A DNA stretch of 64,000 nt. It comes from Brasilonema angustatum HA4187-MV1. Lineage in GTDB: Bacteria; Cyanobacteriota; Cyanobacteriia; Cyanobacteriales; Nostocaceae. The first letter of the stretch is position 1. The number at the start of each line of letters is the position of its first letter. The position numbers and the translations under genes were made by a program. The notes under the pieces were generated by a model. The model worked only from the letters and a program-made list of their open reading frames with translations, searched no databases and had not been told where the DNA came from. Positions 25,821 to 34,743 of the stretch are shown here, in pieces. Location of the stretch: assembly GCA_019359695.1 (NCBI GenBank), contig JAHHGV010000023.1, positions 62,001-126,000 on the forward strand, given 5' to 3'.

Positions 25821-27026
25821 ATGCGCCGACTTATTTCCATGATGGTTCTGTATTATTTAATTCAATCTTATGGATGTTATCCAGGACTTTTCAATCTTCC
25901 ATTAAGGATCTATCTCAAAGATAACCTTGGACTTTCACCAGCACAGTTGGCAAGCTTCACCAGTTTTATTTTTATTCCTTGGTTAATAAGACCATTTTTC
26001 GGAATCATTCAGGATGCAATTCCGCTCTTTGGCTATCAGTTCAAAAGCTATTTTTTTATTTGCTATGGGCTAGCGCTGATTCTTTTATTAGGATTATGCG
26101 GTTTTCAATTTAATACGGTTAACATGCTGGCAGGCGGTCTTCTTTTAGTCAATGTATGCATATCTTTTAGCGATGTGCTGACAGACAAAATCATGGTCGT
26201 TCAAGGCACGATGTTAGGCAAAACAGCTCTCTTACAAGCAGTTCAATGGACTGCTCTGAGTTTTGGTCAAGCGGTTCTGTATTATATCAGCGGCTGGCTC
26301 GCTACAAATTCTAATCTATCCATCGCTTTTGGGCTAACTGCAATTGTGCCGTTGATTGGTTTAATTGGAACCTTCATATTACTTGGAGATGAAAAAAAGC
26401 AGCACACAACTGTTTCAATGGGAAGTAGTTTGAAATCCCTTTGGTCAACACTAAAATCGCAACGGTTTCTAGCGATTATTGGCTTTATTGCTTGCCTTGA
26501 ATTCACTCTTATTCCGCCCCTGGTAGATTACCTGGTATATTACTATAAAGATACTTTGAAATTTGACGCTCAATTTATAGGTCTTTTAGGTACATTTGAA
26601 GCTATTGCCAATGGTTTAGGTGCAATCGTTTTTGGGATTTTTGCCCCCAGAATGTCACGACAGTTGTTGCTTAATCTTGCAATTGGGTTAACTGCTGTCT
26701 CTACCATCGGTTTGTTGTTTATACAGAATGTGCAGAGTGCTATCCTGGCGAGTATATTTTTTGGATTTTTTTACATGATAGCTATGCTGGGTGTACTAGA
26801 ACTAGCAGCAAGAGCTTGTCCTGTTGGTGTGGAAGCAACAACCTACGCACTGCTAATGTCCGTGTATAACCTGGCTAAACAGCCGGGTCCTATCTTGGGT
26901 GGTTACTTATATAATCGGGGAATTCCAGTTTCCATCCTTGTCATTGTTAGTGCAGTATTTACAATGCTTTGTTGGTTTCTCATTCCTCTACTTAAGTTAA
27001 AGCAAAGCAGTGATACGCCATCTTAA
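25821..27026 (+). CDS. MFS transporter, folate-biopterin transporter (BT1/FBT)-like
   Basis: A 401-residue integral membrane protein with about 12 hydrophobic segments. The N-terminal pattern YLIQSYGCYPGLFNLPLRIY followed by LKDNLGLSPAQLA, IPWLIRPFFGIIQDAIPLFG and a Lys-Tyr at the start of the third helix is like FBT-family folate/pterin transporters. A hydrophilic loop after helix 6 (DEKKQHTTVSMGSSLKSLWS) is standard for MFS. AAGGAAG lies 11 bases before the ATG. No pterin or folate gene is adjacent, so the substrate is inferred only from the family. Confidence 0.8.
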   Translation: MRRLISMMVLYYLIQSYGCYPGLFNLPLRIYLKDNLGLSPAQLASFTSFIFIPWLIRPFFGIIQDAIPLFGYQFKSYFFICYGLALILLLGLCGFQFNTVNMLAGGLLLVNVCISFSDVLTDKIMVVQGTMLGKTALLQAVQWTALSFGQAVLYYISGWLATNSNLSIAFGLTAIVPLIGLIGTFILLGDEKKQHTTVSMGSSLKSLWSTLKSQRFLAIIGFIACLEFTLIPPLVDYLVYYYKDTLKFDAQFIGLLGTFEAIANGLGAIVFGIFAPRMSRQLLLNLAIGLTAVSTIGLLFIQNVQSAILASIFFGFFYMIAMLGVLELAARACPVGVEATTYALLMSVYNLAKQPGPILGGYLYNRGIPVSILVIVSAVFTMLCWFLIPLLKLKQSSDTPS

Positions 27027-27066
27027 CTGTAAGCATACAAAATCAATAGACTTCGTGGCAGTTGTA

Positions 27067-27102
27067 GGGAACAGGGAACAGGGAACAGGGAACAGGAAAC
27101 AG
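27067..27102. repeat. Short tandem repeat GGGAACA
   Basis: Four to five GGGAACA heptamers lie between the convergent transporter and hydrolase genes, the same STRR family seen near 15133 and 34600. Confidence 0.85.
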
Positions 27103-27156
27103 AACGTCGTAAAATCTCATTTTTGCAAGATGTCTAATATTAAAAAAATAAGATTT

Positions 27157-28122
27157 TTATAATTCAATTGCTTTAGGCAAAATGGACTTTGATAAAATTC
27201 CATGAACACCTTTTTGCGGACTGTTGACAACTTGAGTGATGCGAAAATTCACGGCTAAACTACACAAAACATAAGCATCTTCCGCCGACAAATTGATGAA
27301 GCGTTCTAAAAAGTCAATCATGTTTTTTAAAGCCAGTTCCAAAGCTTCATCTAATGTTTGACCAAATCCCATAGTGATGATATCTGTAGATGTTTCGGCA
27401 ATTGGCGTTGTCAATTGTAAATCTTTGCGAACTTTTAACTGAATTGTGCCGTTCATTGAAGTCTCAATTGCGGTGACATTAACTTCCCCATCTCCTTGAA
27501 CTGAGTGTCCATCACCAATAGAAAATAAAGCACCAGGAACAAAAATTGGCAGAAAAATCTTAGTCCCGGCTTGGAGTTCCTGATTATCAATATTACCACC
27601 ATAATTACCAGGAGGAATTGAGTTTCGGGATGCTTCTGTAGTCGCGACACCCAGGATACCAAAAAAGGGTTTGAGAGGAATTTTGATACCGCTACCAATT
27701 GGAAATTCTGTAATATTATCTTCTAAATTCAGAGGAAGAAATCTTAAAGCTGGTTGATGAAAATGATGTGGTAATGCTCCCCAACCTGTACGAATTGCAT
27801 TGAAGCCAACAGGTAAACTTGGTGTGATTGCTTCTAATTTGACTTCCAAAACATCTCCAGGTTCCGCACCCTGCACATATATTGGTCCTGTCAACAAATG
27901 TGGTCCTGCTGCAACTTTGCGTTCTGGAGAAAGATTTTGGCAAATATCAACAAATGCAGGTGTGAGAAACTCCGGTGGTGCTTTGTCGTAAACGTAGTAA
28001 CCAGTGTATGTTTCTACGTCAACTGTATCGCCAGAGTCCACCGTGAGTGCTGGTTCTAAAAGATGAGAGAACCCACCTAGATGCACAGTTTCCCTAGTGG
28101 CTTTGAGAATGTGGTGAGGCAT
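27157..28122 (-). CDS. Acetamidase/formamidase family hydrolase
   Basis: A 321-residue amidase of the FmdA/AmdA family, which releases ammonia from formamide, acetamide or related amides. The hallmark motif GDGHSVQGDGEV is present near residue 205, together with GPIYVQGAEPGDVLEVKL and GNYGGNIDNQEL. The length is at the short end of the family. It is transcribed toward the transporter gene with no same-strand partner upstream within 220 bases. Its likely role is nitrogen scavenging. Confidence 0.9.
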   Translation of the reverse strand: MPHHILKATRETVHLGGFSHLLEPALTVDSGDTVDVETYTGYYVYDKAPPEFLTPAFVDICQNLSPERKVAAGPHLLTGPIYVQGAEPGDVLEVKLEAITPSLPVGFNAIRTGWGALPHHFHQPALRFLPLNLEDNITEFPIGSGIKIPLKPFFGILGVATTEASRNSIPPGNYGGNIDNQELQAGTKIFLPIFVPGALFSIGDGHSVQGDGEVNVTAIETSMNGTIQLKVRKDLQLTTPIAETSTDIITMGFGQTLDEALELALKNMIDFLERFINLSAEDAYVLCSLAVNFRITQVVNSPQKGVHGILSKSILPKAIEL

Positions 28123-28154
28123 TGTTTATTATGGTATTTTGTTATTTTTGTGTT

Positions 28155-28275
28155 TTTCTCTCGTTCCCTATGCTCTGCATAGGAATGCACTGCAGGAGGC
28201 TTTGCTTCTCAATGATTATACTGAGGCAGAGCCTCAACTTATGCATTCCTTGCCAGAGACAAGGAACCAGAGAAA
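28155..28275. repeat. Foldback repeat element (TTTCTCTCGTTCC family)
   Basis: TTTCTCTCGTTCCCTATGCT at the left pairs imperfectly with the reverse complement of the right end (CAAGGAACCAGAGAAA); ATGCATTCC and GCATAGGAATGCA are also shared between arms. The total is 121 bp with no coding capacity. A half copy is at 29143-29180. Confidence 0.65.
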
Positions 28276-28346
28276 TATTCTAAATTAGAAATTGCATAGA
28301 GGGAATAACTCAATTTATAATTCCTTCCTTTTCTACGCTTTCATAA

Positions 28347-29024
28347 TTATTCTGAACTAGAAGTATTTGTCGGACGCGCTGAGATTATTTGACGCAGCAA
28401 CATCTCTCCCCAATAAGGAACAGGAGCAAGTAGCACGGTACCAGTTCCCTCGAAAGTATTGACTAAAAACTCACCCGAAGTCATTGAACCCAAAATAGAC
28501 TTAGTGGCTTTTTCAACTCGATATTTTAGGGTGTTCGTGCGAGCGATCGCAAAATTACCATCGACAACCAAGCGGTCATTTTGCAAATGTATCTCTTCAA
28601 CAGGTCCTTGGGCTACCATGACCACTTTTCCTCTACCTTTGACTTTAGTTTGAAACAAACCTTCGCCACCGACTAAACCAGAAAATAATTTATTTCTCTC
28701 AACACTGACTTCTACAGAACCATCACTTGCCCAGTATGCTCCTTTGTCTAAAATCCATTCAGTGCCATTTAACTCTATGATGTGAAATCCAGATAAAGAA
28801 GGCTCCAAGTATAATTCACCAGTTCCTGTATAAGTGGGTCGAAAAATATTTTCACCTGTTGCTAAAGATTTAAAAAAGCTACCTGCTGAAGGTGCTTTAG
28901 ATTCCATATTAATTTTGCCACGCATATAGTACAAAGCACCAGACTCCGTTTTCACGGTTTCGTGTTGCAAAATAACCTTGACTAAGCGCAATCCTTCTTT
29001 TGTTATAACCTCAAAAGTTGCCAT
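28347..29024 (-). CDS. AIM24 family protein
   Basis: A 225-residue soluble beta-rich protein of the AIM24 (TIGR00266-like) family. Characteristic pieces are ALYYMRGKINMESKAPSAGS, GTGELYLEPSLSGFHIIEL, GLFQTKVKGRGKVVMVAQGP and GEFLVNTFEGTGTVLLAPVP. The Ca-dependent tryptophan-RNA-binding-protein-like fold is known for the family, but no bacterial function is established. It reads in the same direction as the hydrolase gene but is separated by the foldback element, so it is probably an independent unit. Confidence 0.85.
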   Translation of the reverse strand: MATFEVITKEGLRLVKVILQHETVKTESGALYYMRGKINMESKAPSAGSFFKSLATGENIFRPTYTGTGELYLEPSLSGFHIIELNGTEWILDKGAYWASDGSVEVSVERNKLFSGLVGGEGLFQTKVKGRGKVVMVAQGPVEEIHLQNDRLVVDGNFAIARTNTLKYRVEKATKSILGSMTSGEFLVNTFEGTGTVLLAPVPYWGEMLLRQIISARPTNTSSSE

Positions 29025-29331
29025 TGCTTTCCTCTGTTATTACAGAAATACAAATTCATTGTTTCCAAGACTAAGTTTGCTTGTTTCATGTCATTCGCGC
29101 TCTCCTCACCTTCCAACAATTATATAGAAGCAGCAACCCACAGTTATGCATTCCCTGCCAGAGACAAGGAACGAGAGAAATAGTTTTATTTTAAGCAAAT
29201 AAAATAAAACTATCCCGCAAAAATGTAACGCCTATAGGACTCACGCACGAGTTATGAAAGAACAAGACTGTGAGATTGCGCACTCCTCGTCGCAACGGGT
29301 GCAAGTAGGTTATTTTTGCCTAAGTCCTGGC
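29025..29331. repeat. Intergenic region with a half copy of the foldback repeat
   Basis: TTATGCATTCCCTGCCAGAG continuing to ACGAGAGAAA at 29143-29180 matches the right arm of the element at 28155-28275 with few differences. The rest shows no gene. Confidence 0.55.
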
Positions 29332-30153
29332 TTATTTATTTGCGCTATCACCAATTTCTAAACTTTGACGCGTTGTTTTGCGAGTAAAGGAATTCCAAGC
29401 ATCCAATTCTAAAGCAGGACGGCTGAGTAACATCGCTCTTATCGCCTCACTCAATCCCTGAACAAGAGTAAAATCTGCTCCAGCAATGCTCTGAAGGTAC
29501 TCGATTTCAACACCACTGAAGTTGGTAGCTCGTAAATCTGCCCCTTGTAAATCTACATTATTGAGTCGCGCATTCCGTAAGTCAGCTCCTGTCAAATACG
29601 CTAACCGTAAATCCGCACCACTCAGGCGTGCATTTTGTAAATTTGCTCCAGTGAGATCTGCACCACACAGATATGCTCCCAACAGATTTGCATTCCTCAA
29701 ATCAGCATCTCTCAAATTGGCAGTGTTGAGGTGAGCACCATTAAGATTAGCACCAGGACCAATTGCCCCACAGGTTTTGTAAGCAAATCCTTCGGGCCAA
29801 ATCGTGTCTTGATCATATCGAGCTGCTTGTAGCTTAGCTCCTTCCAAATTCGCACCGCTGAAATTTGCTTTTTGAAGATATGTCCGGTGCAAAAATGCTC
29901 CTTGCAAATTGGCATTGCTCAAATCAGCGCCCTGCAAGTCAGCCTTACGCAGATCCGCACCACTCAGATCTGCCTCACACAGAATTGCCCCACTCAGATT
30001 GGCTCCAACCAGATTTATCTGGCGCAGGTTTGCTCGTTGCAAATCGAGTCCCCTGAGGTCGGACTGATACAAATCTTCATGATTGAGAGCCTCTCCTGCT
30101 TTGAGGGCTGCGATGTTACTAGATAAGGAAATATTGGAGTTTTTTGCAGTCAT
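29332..30153 (-). CDS. Pentapeptide-repeat protein
   Basis: A 273-residue protein made of about 35 pentapeptides of the A(D/N)Lxx type, for example ANLSGAILCEADLSGADLRK and ADLTGANLQNARLSGADLRL. These fold into a right-handed quadrilateral beta helix. One irregular segment (YDQDTIWPEGFAYKTCGAIG) interrupts the helix near residue 120, as is common in cyanobacterial members. No membrane segment is seen. The function is unknown; roles range from structural scaffolds to DNA-gyrase mimics. Confidence 0.9.
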   Translation of the reverse strand: MTAKNSNISLSSNIAALKAGEALNHEDLYQSDLRGLDLQRANLRQINLVGANLSGAILCEADLSGADLRKADLQGADLSNANLQGAFLHRTYLQKANFSGANLEGAKLQAARYDQDTIWPEGFAYKTCGAIGPGANLNGAHLNTANLRDADLRNANLLGAYLCGADLTGANLQNARLSGADLRLAYLTGADLRNARLNNVDLQGADLRATNFSGVEIEYLQSIAGADFTLVQGLSEAIRAMLLSRPALELDAWNSFTRKTTRQSLEIGDSANK

Positions 30154-30177
30154 TTTCTTTAAGGAGCGCTTAGAACA

Positions 30178-30298
30178 GTGAACAGTTAACAGTTAACAGT
30201 TAACAGGCAACGCCAAGGTGAGCGTCAGCCGAACGGGAACAGGGAAACCGATTTGTTGACCCCCTGGTAACTGATAACTGATAACTGATAACTGATAA
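30178..30298. repeat. Short tandem repeats CAGTTAA and TGATAAC
   Basis: CAGTTAACAGTTAACAGTTA at about 30180-30206 and TAACTGATAACTGATAACTG at about 30268-30298 are STRR arrays in the upstream region of the lyase gene; the two arrays are partly complementary. Confidence 0.8.
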
Positions 30299-30371
30299 AA
30301 GTGTACAATGTGAGACATCAGATAAATTCTTGTTACATTCCTTTACACTTTTCCTGCTGTTGAGGTTAGAA

Positions 30372-30962
30372 ATGCGGCTGATTCCACCCATGACTATGAT
30401 GGACTTTTTTCGTAAGAGTCAAGGCACGTGGTTTACCCAACGCACTGTCCACCATTTTGACCTGGCTGCGGATCAGTCTGGGGAGTCAAATTTGATTATT
30501 CAAGTCGTTGAACCAGAAGATCCAAGAGTGAAAACGATTTGTGAAAATCAAGGAATTGATCCTGCCAGGGCAATGGGGGGAGGCAGTTTTATGTGGCAGG
30601 AAAACCAGGACAATCGCGAACCCAATCCAGACCAAGCAGCGGTGCTTGTTGATGTGCCAGATGATGAAAGTTTGTTGTCTGGAAAACTCATCCGCGATCG
30701 CGGCTACGTGGAAAAAATGCCCGTTGTTAGTCGCTACTGGTTTGGAAAAGATGGCATTTTGACAATGGACACGGAATATGATATAAACCAGGGACAAGAA
30801 CGGTGCTGGTTTATTACTGATGACTTTCGTGTGCGTGTTAGTACTGTGCGTGCGATGAGTGGTGTATATATGATGACATATTGCTCAGAACGCCGTTGCG
30901 TATCAGAGGCAACGTTAAATCAACTTATTGAACAGAATTTGGCAAGAGCATCAGGAAGTTAA
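30372..30962 (+). CDS. CpcS/CpeS-family phycobiliprotein bilin lyase
   Basis: A 196-residue lipocalin-fold lyase that attaches phycocyanobilin or phycoerythrobilin to cysteines of phycobiliproteins. Family features: MMDFFRKSQGTWFTQRTVHH, SNLIIQVVEPEDPRVKTICE, RDRGYVEKMPVVSRYWFGKD and TMDTEYDINQGQERCWFITD. I start at the ATG at 30372, which has TGAGGT five bases upstream; a second ATG at 30390 is also plausible. It lies 114 bases upstream of pebA on the same strand, so bilin synthesis and attachment are linked. Which paralog it is (CpeS, CpcS or CpcU) cannot be decided by eye. Confidence 0.85.
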   Translation: MRLIPPMTMMDFFRKSQGTWFTQRTVHHFDLAADQSGESNLIIQVVEPEDPRVKTICENQGIDPARAMGGGSFMWQENQDNREPNPDQAAVLVDVPDDESLLSGKLIRDRGYVEKMPVVSRYWFGKDGILTMDTEYDINQGQERCWFITDDFRVRVSTVRAMSGVYMMTYCSERRCVSEATLNQLIEQNLARASGS

Positions 30963-31076
30963 GTTTGGTAACTGGAGTATGTCACAAATTATTGCATCCT
31001 TGTAAAGAAATGGGACAGAGGTTCTCAGAATCCTTTATTGTTGTCGAGAAAGTCTTATAAATATGGATTAATATCA

Positions 31077-31808
31077 ATGTACAAGCCCTTTGTAAAACAT
31101 TTAGAAAATGAACTGTATAACAGATTCAATTTACAAAATCGGGCAATTCCAGCAGGGTTAGAGTTAAAGGTCAGCGATCGCGGCAGAAACCCAGCAACCA
31201 TTCAAAGCTGGTGCTATCAATGCCCACAATTGCGGAAAATTCGCTATACCTACATTGATGCGGGCGAAAGTGCTCAAATTTTCAATAGCGTTATTTATCC
31301 TAACCATCATTACGACTTACCCTTGTTGGGAGTAGATTTTCTGTCGTTCGGTAAAATAAAAAACTTGGTTGTGCTTGATTTTCAGCCTCTGTTCCAAGAT
31401 GAGGCGTATCAGCGCAAGTACATTGAGCCATTGAAATTCCTACACGCTAAATATCCAGATTTGGCACAAAACTTGGAGATGAAGTTTTATGATGCCAATC
31501 AATATTTCTCTAAATACCTACTGTTTGCCAAAACAAATGCCGAAACCGTCGCGACACGCTTACTTGCAGCGTTCAAGGACTACTTGAATTTGTACTGGCA
31601 AATGCTAGATGAGGCGGAACCTCTACATGATCCAGAAGACATTGCGCGAATCGTCAAGGCGCAAAAAGATTACGACCAATACAGTGCTGAACGCGATCCG
31701 GCGTCAGGTCTATTCAGCAGTTACTTCGGTCATGAGTGGGCAGAACGCTTCCTCTACGGGTTTTTGTTTGAAGATGCAGTACCATTAGCCGCTACCGCCA
31801 AAAAGTAG
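31077..31808 (+). CDS. pebA: 15,16-dihydrobiliverdin:ferredoxin oxidoreductase PebA
   Basis: A 243-residue ferredoxin-dependent bilin reductase, which reduces biliverdin IXalpha at C15-C16 as the first step to phycoerythrobilin. It follows the PebA pattern: TIQSWCYQCPQLRKIRYTYI, DAGESAQIFNSVIYP, LLGVDFLSFGK, VLDFQPLFQD, DANQYFSKYLLF and YSAERDPASGLF. I use the ATG at 31077; an upstream in-frame TTG at 31038 is less convincing. pebB follows after 145 bases, the usual partner for substrate hand-over. Confidence 0.93.
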   Translation: MYKPFVKHLENELYNRFNLQNRAIPAGLELKVSDRGRNPATIQSWCYQCPQLRKIRYTYIDAGESAQIFNSVIYPNHHYDLPLLGVDFLSFGKIKNLVVLDFQPLFQDEAYQRKYIEPLKFLHAKYPDLAQNLEMKFYDANQYFSKYLLFAKTNAETVATRLLAAFKDYLNLYWQMLDEAEPLHDPEDIARIVKAQKDYDQYSAERDPASGLFSSYFGHEWAERFLYGFLFEDAVPLAATAKK

Positions 31809-31916
31809 TTTTTTGCTCCTTGTGTTCTGTCATTAGTCATCTGTTAAAAAAAATTACTGATGACTGATGAACGGCAGGTGCTTTATGCCGGGAAACCCGT
31901 CCACCGCACTGCCTCC

Positions 31917-31948
31917 TAATGACTAATGACTAATGACTAATGACTAAT
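31917..31948. repeat. Short tandem repeat TAATGAC
   Basis: About five TAATGAC heptamers sit directly before the pebB start codon, leaving no recognisable ribosome binding site for pebB. Confidence 0.85.
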
Positions 31949-31953
31949 AACCA

Positions 31954-32706
31954 ATGACTCTTTATCAACCGTTTCTCGATTATGCGATCGCCTATTTACA
32001 ATCGCGATTAGAACTCATGCCCTATCCCATTCCTTCAGGGTTTGAATACAAAAGTGCGATCACCGGTAAGGGCAAGAATCAAGAGGAAGTTGTGACGACC
32101 AGTTATGGCTTTTGTGCACCAAAACTTCGACAGATTCGGGCAGCGCACGTACAGGGGGGCAAATCACTCCAAGTTCTCAATTTCGTTATTTTTCCTGATC
32201 TGAACTACGATCTGCCATTTTTTGGAGGGGATTTGGTAACCTTGCCAGGAGGACACCTGATTGCCCTAGATATGCAACCGTTGTTTCGGGATGATCCGGA
32301 CTATCAAGCAAAGTATAGCGCACCAATTCTGCCCATCTTTGAGAGCTATCGGCAACACCTACCGTGGGGTGGAGACTTTCCCGAAGAAGCCCGCCCTTTC
32401 TTTTCGCCAGCATTTCTCTGGACTCGCCCCAAAGAGACTACTGATGTTGAAACCCATGTGTTCGCCGCGTTTAAAGATTACCTCAAGGCATACTTGGATT
32501 TTGTAGAACAGGCGGAACCTGTGAAGGATGCTCAAGCCCTAGCTACCATCAAGCAGGCACAATTGCGCTATTTGCGGTATCGGGCCGAGAAAGACCCAGC
32601 ACGAGGAATGTTCAAGCGTTTCTACGGCGAAGAGTGGACAGAGGAATACATTCATGGCTTCCTGTTTGATCTAGAGAGAAAGCTGACCGAGTCAGTTGTC
32701 AGTTAA
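31954..32706 (+). CDS. pebB: Phycoerythrobilin:ferredoxin oxidoreductase PebB
   Basis: A 250-residue ferredoxin-dependent bilin reductase that converts 15,16-dihydrobiliverdin to phycoerythrobilin. The pattern matches Peb[27 protein letters not shown]-like [59 protein letters not shown] and [20 protein letters not shown]. No Shine-Dalgarno motif precedes the ATG, which follows an STRR array. Together with pebA it makes the window capable of phycoerythrobilin synthesis, fitting cpeC at the left end. Confidence 0.93.
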   Translation: MTLYQPFLDYAIAYLQSRLELMPYPIPSGFEYKSAITGKGKNQEEVVTTSYGFCAPKLRQIRAAHVQGGKSLQVLNFVIFPDLNYDLPFFGGDLVTLPGGHLIALDMQPLFRDDPDYQAKYSAPILPIFESYRQHLPWGGDFPEEARPFFSPAFLWTRPKETTDVETHVFAAFKDYLKAYLDFVEQAEPVKDAQALATIKQAQLRYLRYRAEKDPARGMFKRFYGEEWTEEYIHGFLFDLERKLTESVVS

Positions 32707-32781
32707 CAGTAAGCAGTTATCAGTTATCAGTTGTTACTGTTCACTGTTCACTGTTAAGCGTTCCCTGTTCCCTGCTAAACG

Positions 32782-32937
32782 TTAACTTTCCTTATCATTT
32801 GGTTTAAGCTTTGCTTTGCGAATTAATTGGGCGATAGTACGAGATAGGGAGAGTCCAGACTCTTCGGCGAGCTTTTCTAACTTCTCCCGTTCAATGTCGT
32901 TTAATGTAACGTTTAGTCTACTTTTCTTCGTTGCCAC
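32782..32937 (-). CDS. Small ribbon-helix-helix (CopG/Arc-like) protein
   Basis: A 51-residue protein starting at GTG and reading MATKKSRLNVTLNDIEREKL, EKLAEESGLSLSRTIAQLIR, KAKLKPNDKES. The beta strand RLNVTLN followed by two helices with LAEESGLSLSRTIAQLI is the ribbon-helix-helix DNA-binding fold. An in-frame TAG lies 21 bases upstream, so the GTG is the only credible start. It lies between pebB and cpcB on the opposite strand, with its 5' end facing the cpcB promoter region. It could be a local repressor or an orphan antitoxin; no toxin gene is adjacent. Confidence 0.7.
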   Translation of the reverse strand: MATKKSRLNVTLNDIEREKLEKLAEESGLSLSRTIAQLIRKAKLKPNDKES

Positions 32938-33342
32938 GGCGCAAAAGTGGTGTAACTATGGTACGTATTGTCAAGCTTAAAAGCTAGACTGCATCTGGAT
33001 TGTTACCGTTTGTAAAAAAAAAGTAAGTTATAACAACTTTTAACACACAAAGTTCCCCTTTCCATTGTATAAAGATTTAGGAAGGCAAAAATGAGAAGCA
33101 GCTCATGGCTCAGTTACCTCTAAAATAGAAAATGAGGAGTTTGTCTCAGATTCGTTAAATAACTTAACACTGTTATCAACATACCGAAACAGGCAAATCT
33201 GAGAATTGCTGAGAACCAGTCATGCCCTCTATCACTGTATAGCCTTTCTAAGCTGCCCACACAGGCAAAATTCACGATTGCTGAACGATTCCGTAGTGAA
33301 ACGAAATCGTAACTCAAACAAAGGAATTAGGAGACCAAATTT
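32938..33342 (+). promoter_or_regulatory. Upstream region of cpcB with direct repeats and a short leader frame
   Basis: These 405 bases hold the cpc promoter. TATAAA lies at about 33068-33073. A ten-codon frame (MRSSSWLSYL, 33091-33123) has AGGAAGG five bases upstream. Two imperfect copies of an ACAGGCAAA...ATTGCTGA unit (33189-33213 and 33261-33286) are spaced 72 bases apart. cpcB itself has TAGGAG upstream of its ATG. I see no second coding gene. Confidence 0.55.
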
Positions 33343-33861
33343 ATGCTAGACGCATTTGCAAAAGTTGTTTCTCAAGCCGATGCACGAGGTGAATACCTGA
33401 GCTCTAGTCAACTAGATGCTCTGACAGCAATGGTCGCAGATGGCAACAAGCGGATGGATACTGTCAACCGCATTACCAGCAATTCCTCCGCGATCGTTGC
33501 TGATGCTGCTCGCAGTCTGTTTGCAGAACAACCCCAGCTGATCGCTCCTGGTGGCAATGCTTATACCAGCCGTCGGATGGCAGCTTGCTTACGCGACATG
33601 GAAATTATCTTGCGCTACATCACCTACGCTATTTTTTCTGGAGATGCTAGCATACTCGACGATCGCTGTTTGAACGGTCTGAAGGAAACTTACTTGGCGC
33701 TAGGAACCCCTGGTGCTTCTGTAGCAGTGGGTGTTCAAAAAATGAAAGACGCAGCCTTAAAAATTGCGAATGACACCAACGGTATCACCAAAGGAGATTG
33801 CAGCGCGTTGATGTCCGAAGTATCTGGGTACTTTGATCGTGCAGCTTCTGCAGTTGCTTAA
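33343..33861 (+). CDS. cpcB: C-phycocyanin beta subunit
   Basis: A 172-residue globin-fold phycobiliprotein, half of the phycocyanin monomer in phycobilisome rods. Bilin sites Cys82 (AACLRD) and Cys153 (GDCS) are present, as are Cys109 and the methylatable Asn72. The sequence [20 protein letters not shown] and [20 protein letters not shown] is C-phycocyanin-like, not phycoerythrocyanin. Its C-terminus [10 protein letters not shown] is standard. It is more diverged in the first 60 residues than the usual constitutive copy, so it may be an inducible paralog. cpcA follows after 127 bases. Confidence 0.95.
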   Translation: MLDAFAKVVSQADARGEYLSSSQLDALTAMVADGNKRMDTVNRITSNSSAIVADAARSLFAEQPQLIAPGGNAYTSRRMAACLRDMEIILRYITYAIFSGDASILDDRCLNGLKETYLALGTPGASVAVGVQKMKDAALKIANDTNGITKGDCSALMSEVSGYFDRAASAVA

Positions 33862-33988
33862 ATCTTTAGTCACCAGTCATTTCATCAATAGTCATTAACT
33901 TTAGACAACTGACTAGTGGACAAATGACTTTAGACAAACTCGCTTTCAAGCAAAACTTTGTAAAACAATACAAGAGATACGAAAAGCA

Positions 33989-34477
33989 ATGAAAACTCCA
34001 CTCACTGAAGCCGTTAGCGCTGCTGATTCCCAAGGACGTTTCCTGAGCAGCACAGAAGTCCAAGTTGCGTTTGGTCGCTTCCGTCAAGCTAGCGCTAGCT
34101 TGGAAGCTGCTAAAGGTTTGACCTCTAAAGCTCAAAGTTTGGCTGAAGGTGCTGCAAACGCTGTATACCAAAAGTTCCCTTACACCACCCAAATGCAGGG
34201 ACCTCAGTATGCTGCAGATTCTCGTGGCAAGGCAAAGTGCGTCCGTGACATCGGTTACTACCTGCGGATGGTCACCTATTGCTTGGTTGTTGGTGGTACA
34301 GGTCCATTGGATGATTACTTGATTGCTGGAATAGCTGAAATTAACAAGACCTTCGACCTGTCTCCTAGCTGGTACGTTGAAGCACTCAAGCACATTAAAG
34401 CTAACCACGGTCTGAGCGGAGATCCAGCTGTAGAAGCTAACTCTTACCTCGACTACGCTATTAACGCTCTAAGCTAG
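33989..34477 (+). CDS. cpcA: C-phycocyanin alpha subunit
   Basis: A 162-residue phycobiliprotein that pairs with CpcB. The single bilin site is Cys84 in [18 protein letters not shown], and the C-terminus [20 protein letters not shown] is characteristic. CpcE and CpcF, encoded further along the window, are the lyase for this cysteine. It is followed by a hairpin and repeat DNA before the linker genes, which would set a higher subunit-to-linker ratio. Confidence 0.95.
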   Translation: MKTPLTEAVSAADSQGRFLSSTEVQVAFGRFRQASASLEAAKGLTSKAQSLAEGAANAVYQKFPYTTQMQGPQYAADSRGKAKCVRDIGYYLRMVTYCLVVGGTGPLDDYLIAGIAEINKTFDLSPSWYVEALKHIKANHGLSGDPAVEANSYLDYAINALS

Positions 34478-34488
34478 TAAACACACAG

Positions 34489-34557
34489 GCCCGGTAGGGT
34501 AAACAGCTTTGTTAGCAATCATGATGATTGATGATTGAGTTGTTCACTTTACCGGGC
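34489..34557 (+). terminator. Hairpin after cpcA, possible attenuator
   Basis: GCCCGGTA at 34489-34496 pairs with TACCGGGC at 34550-34557 and the stem extends imperfectly (GGGTAAAC with GTTCACTTT). TGCTTTATT follows. It lies 12 bases after the cpcA stop and before the linker genes, a position where phycobilisome operons commonly have a partial terminator. Confidence 0.6.
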
Positions 34558-34583
34558 TGCTTTATTCCGATGAAGCACATCAA

Positions 34584-34724
34584 AACAGTGAAACAGTGAA
34601 CGCTTAACAGGGAACGCTTAACAGGGAACAGGAACGCTTAACAGGGAACAGTAACAACTGATAACTGATAACTGGTAACTGATAACTGGTAACTGATAAC
34701 TGATAACTGGTAACTGATAACTGG
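34584..34724. repeat. STRR arrays inside the cpc operon
   Basis: GAACGCTTAACAGG units (34596-34650) are followed by TAACTGATAACTGG units (34655-34724). Together they fill the gap between cpcA and the first linker gene, whose ribosome site AGGGAGG begins right after. Confidence 0.85.
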
Positions 34725-34743
34725 TTGAAATAGGGAGGCAAAT

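Noticed and set aside
29522-30126. Plus-strand frames opposite the pentapeptide gene
   Set aside because: Regular periodicity is an antisense shadow of the pentapeptide repeats.
33343-34477. Possible phycoerythrocyanin (pecBA) or sulfur-stress phycocyanin (cpcB3A3) genes
   Set aside because: The sequences are C-phycocyanin-like, CpcF lacks the PecF-type motif, and Cys and Met are not depleted.
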